Source: Parasphingopyxis algicola (GTDB lineage: Bacteria; Pseudomonadota; Alphaproteobacteria; Sphingomonadales; Sphingomonadaceae). Taken from it: a stretch of 64,000 bases of DNA. Positions 62,903-64,000 of this stretch are shown here, in pieces. Positions within the stretch are counted from its first letter, which is position 1; each line of letters starts with the position of its first letter. The notes beneath the pieces are model-generated. The model did no database searches and had not been told where the DNA came from. It saw nothing but the letters and a program-made list of their open reading frames with translations. The DNA lies in NCBI RefSeq assembly GCF_013378075.1, contig NZ_CP051131.1, positions 310,001-374,000 of the forward strand, written 5' to 3'. Position numbers and translations under genes: made by a program.

Positions 62903-64000
62903 AACTCCATGACCTCGCGATAGTATTCGTACATACCCCGGATCAAACACTCGGTTACCATGTGCTCGGTATTCTTGGTGCCGGTACCGTCGAGTTCCGA
63001 AACAGTTAGCGACCACGGGTCGCTAACCATACCTTGTTGGGCAAATTCGATTACCTCGCCGTCGTCGGCCGAAACGAAGCCGGCCGGGCCGAACAGGTTC
63101 GCTTGGCGCAATCTTCGTCGCGTCATCTCCTCGCTATCCTCGGCGAATCCAAAATGGGTCCACACGAAGTCGAAAGCATCGGGTCCGCGTGGAATGATGT
63201 GACGCGTGGACAGGGAGTTCACTTGCTGTTGTAAAATGACACTTGGAAATAGGGTGGTCATTACTACCGTCGGTTCACCCCACCATTCCTCGGGTACAAC
63301 GTCGAGCAAACGGCCGTCATTAAGCTCAAGCCCCTTGCGAAAACTCGAAACACCTTTGGTGACTTCGCCGTCTCCTCCCGCATTGCGCGATGACACCATG
63401 CAGGCATGCCGTTTTCTCGCATCCATGATCATGCAACTTTTCTGATCCGCGCGCCAAAGACCGAAAGTGACAAACCAAGTGTGGAGAAGACCCGGGTGAT
63501 AGCCATCCTTGATGTTTTCCATCATCAATTTCCAGTTTCCCGGAATTCGCTGGCGCGAATAGCCGAGCACCTTGAGGTCCCGTCCATCAAAGGTACGATC
63601 ATAATAGGCGAGAACCTCGGGGCCGAGATATTCCTCCAACGGTTCGACATCGTGATCAAAGCAGGCGAAGATCAGGCCGCCGCGCACGGCAACTTTGAGC
63701 TTGGTTAGACCGTGATCCTCAAGCGCGAAATCTTCTGGCATCCCGCCTTGGCCCTTCACACCATTGCGGAACGGCACGCCGAGCAGCCGACCGTCGAGAG
63801 AATAGCTCCACTGATGGTACGGGCACACGAGCGTTTTTGCCTGGCCGAACTTTTTGCGACAGAACCGGACCCCGCGATGTGCACAGTGGTTCTCGACGAC
63901 ATGTACTTCGCCGTGCCGGTCGCGCGTAACAATAACAGCCCGTTCGCCAACCCAGCTTGTCTTGAAGGATTTGGGTTCCGGTAGCTCGGCTTCGAGTCCG
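62899..64000 (-). CDS. Rieske ring-hydroxylating oxygenase, alpha subunit (5' end outside window)
   Basis: Catalytic large subunit; the frame is still open at the window edge, so about 366 codons are visible. The Rieske cluster ligands are N-H-C-A-H-R-G and V-C-P-Y-H-Q-W (CXH...CXXH), and the mononuclear iron site is N-I-K-D-G-Y-H-P-G-L-L-H. Followed by the beta subunit and gentisate 1,2-dioxygenase, so it most likely hydroxylates salicylate (NagG-like) or a similar benzoate to gentisate. Ferredoxin and reductase partners are not in the window. Confidence 0.88.
   Translation of the reverse strand, partial: GLEAELPEPKSFKTSWVGERAVIVTRDRHGEVHVVENHCAHRGVRFCRKKFGQAKTLVCPYHQWSYSLDGRLLGVPFRNGVKGQGGMPEDFALEDHGLTKLKVAVRGGLIFACFDHDVEPLEEYLGPEVLAYYDRTFDGRDLKVLGYSRQRIPGNWKLMMENIKDGYHPGLLHTWFVTFGLWRADQKSCMIMDARKRHACMVSSRNAGGDGEVTKGVSSFRKGLELNDGRLLDVVPEEWWGEPTVVMTTLFPSVILQQQVNSLSTRHIIPRGPDAFDFVWTHFGFAEDSEEMTRRRLRQANLFGPAGFVSADDGEVIEFAQQGMVSDPWSLTVSELDGTGTKNTEHMVTECLIRGMYEYYREVMEL

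Overview
The window is GC-rich DNA from an alphaproteobacterium, most likely a member of the Sphingomonadales. The reasons are the cobA-DUF2849-cysI sulfite/nitrite reductase arrangement, a DUF6356 protein, and inverted repeats that translate as LSLSKG...LRQAQPER, a signature I associate with sphingomonad genomes. No rRNA, intact tRNA or CRISPR array was seen. This taxonomic call is from recognition, not from a database search.

Bases 1-33256 look like ordinary chromosome. On the minus strand lie a siroheme/sulfite reductase operon (cysI, DUF2849, cobA), a succinylglutamate semialdehyde dehydrogenase, and selO. On the plus strand follow an alpha/beta hydrolase, a glycosyltransferase, a nitronate monooxygenase-like flavoenzyme and a small membrane protein. 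Next come an ammonium transporter, a 2-hydroxyacid dehydrogenase and an SH3-domain protein. Bases 12455-24751 encode a complete type II secretion system in the order O-C-D-E-F-G-H-I-J-K-L-M-N. A Pho-box-like site lies upstream of gspC, and palindromic repeats sit inside the leader-coding parts of gspH, gspI and gspK. Then follow xdhC, an enoyl-CoA hydratase-like gene, a zinc-type dehydrogenase, gamma-glutamyltransferase, katG, and a bicarbonate transporter (SbtA-like) convergent with a PII-like protein.

Bases 33257-34112 are a mobile-element scar. It contains the first codons of an integrase resembling the intact integrase at 47950, followed by a frameshifted C-terminal fragment of a TraA-type relaxase. 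Between this scar and the intact integrase lies a nitrate-respiration module (34075-47712): an outer-membrane porin, NnrS, a Crp/Fnr-type regulator, a fused double NarK, NarGHJI and a PpiC-type foldase. Three perfect TTGAT-N4-ATCAA boxes sit upstream of the porin, the regulator and narK. The regulator carries the E-x-x-S-R recognition helix that reads such boxes.

Bases 47775-64000 look like a genomic island. It starts with a fragment of a tRNA 3' end, a tyrosine integrase and an AlpA-like regulator. It then carries two catabolic clusters. The first (49643-58986) has an Lrp-type regulator, a DUF6356 protein, a YeiH-type exporter, an aminotransferase, an AceE/MdeB-like 2-oxoacid dehydrogenase E1, a frameshifted E2, a Cys/Met gamma-lyase family enzyme and a porin. 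It looks like a sulfur amino acid catabolic unit. The second (59047 to the window edge) has a NahR-like LysR regulator, a dienelactone hydrolase-like protein, a single-cupin protein, gentisate 1,2-dioxygenase, and the beta and alpha subunits of a Rieske ring hydroxylase. This fits a salicylate-to-gentisate route.
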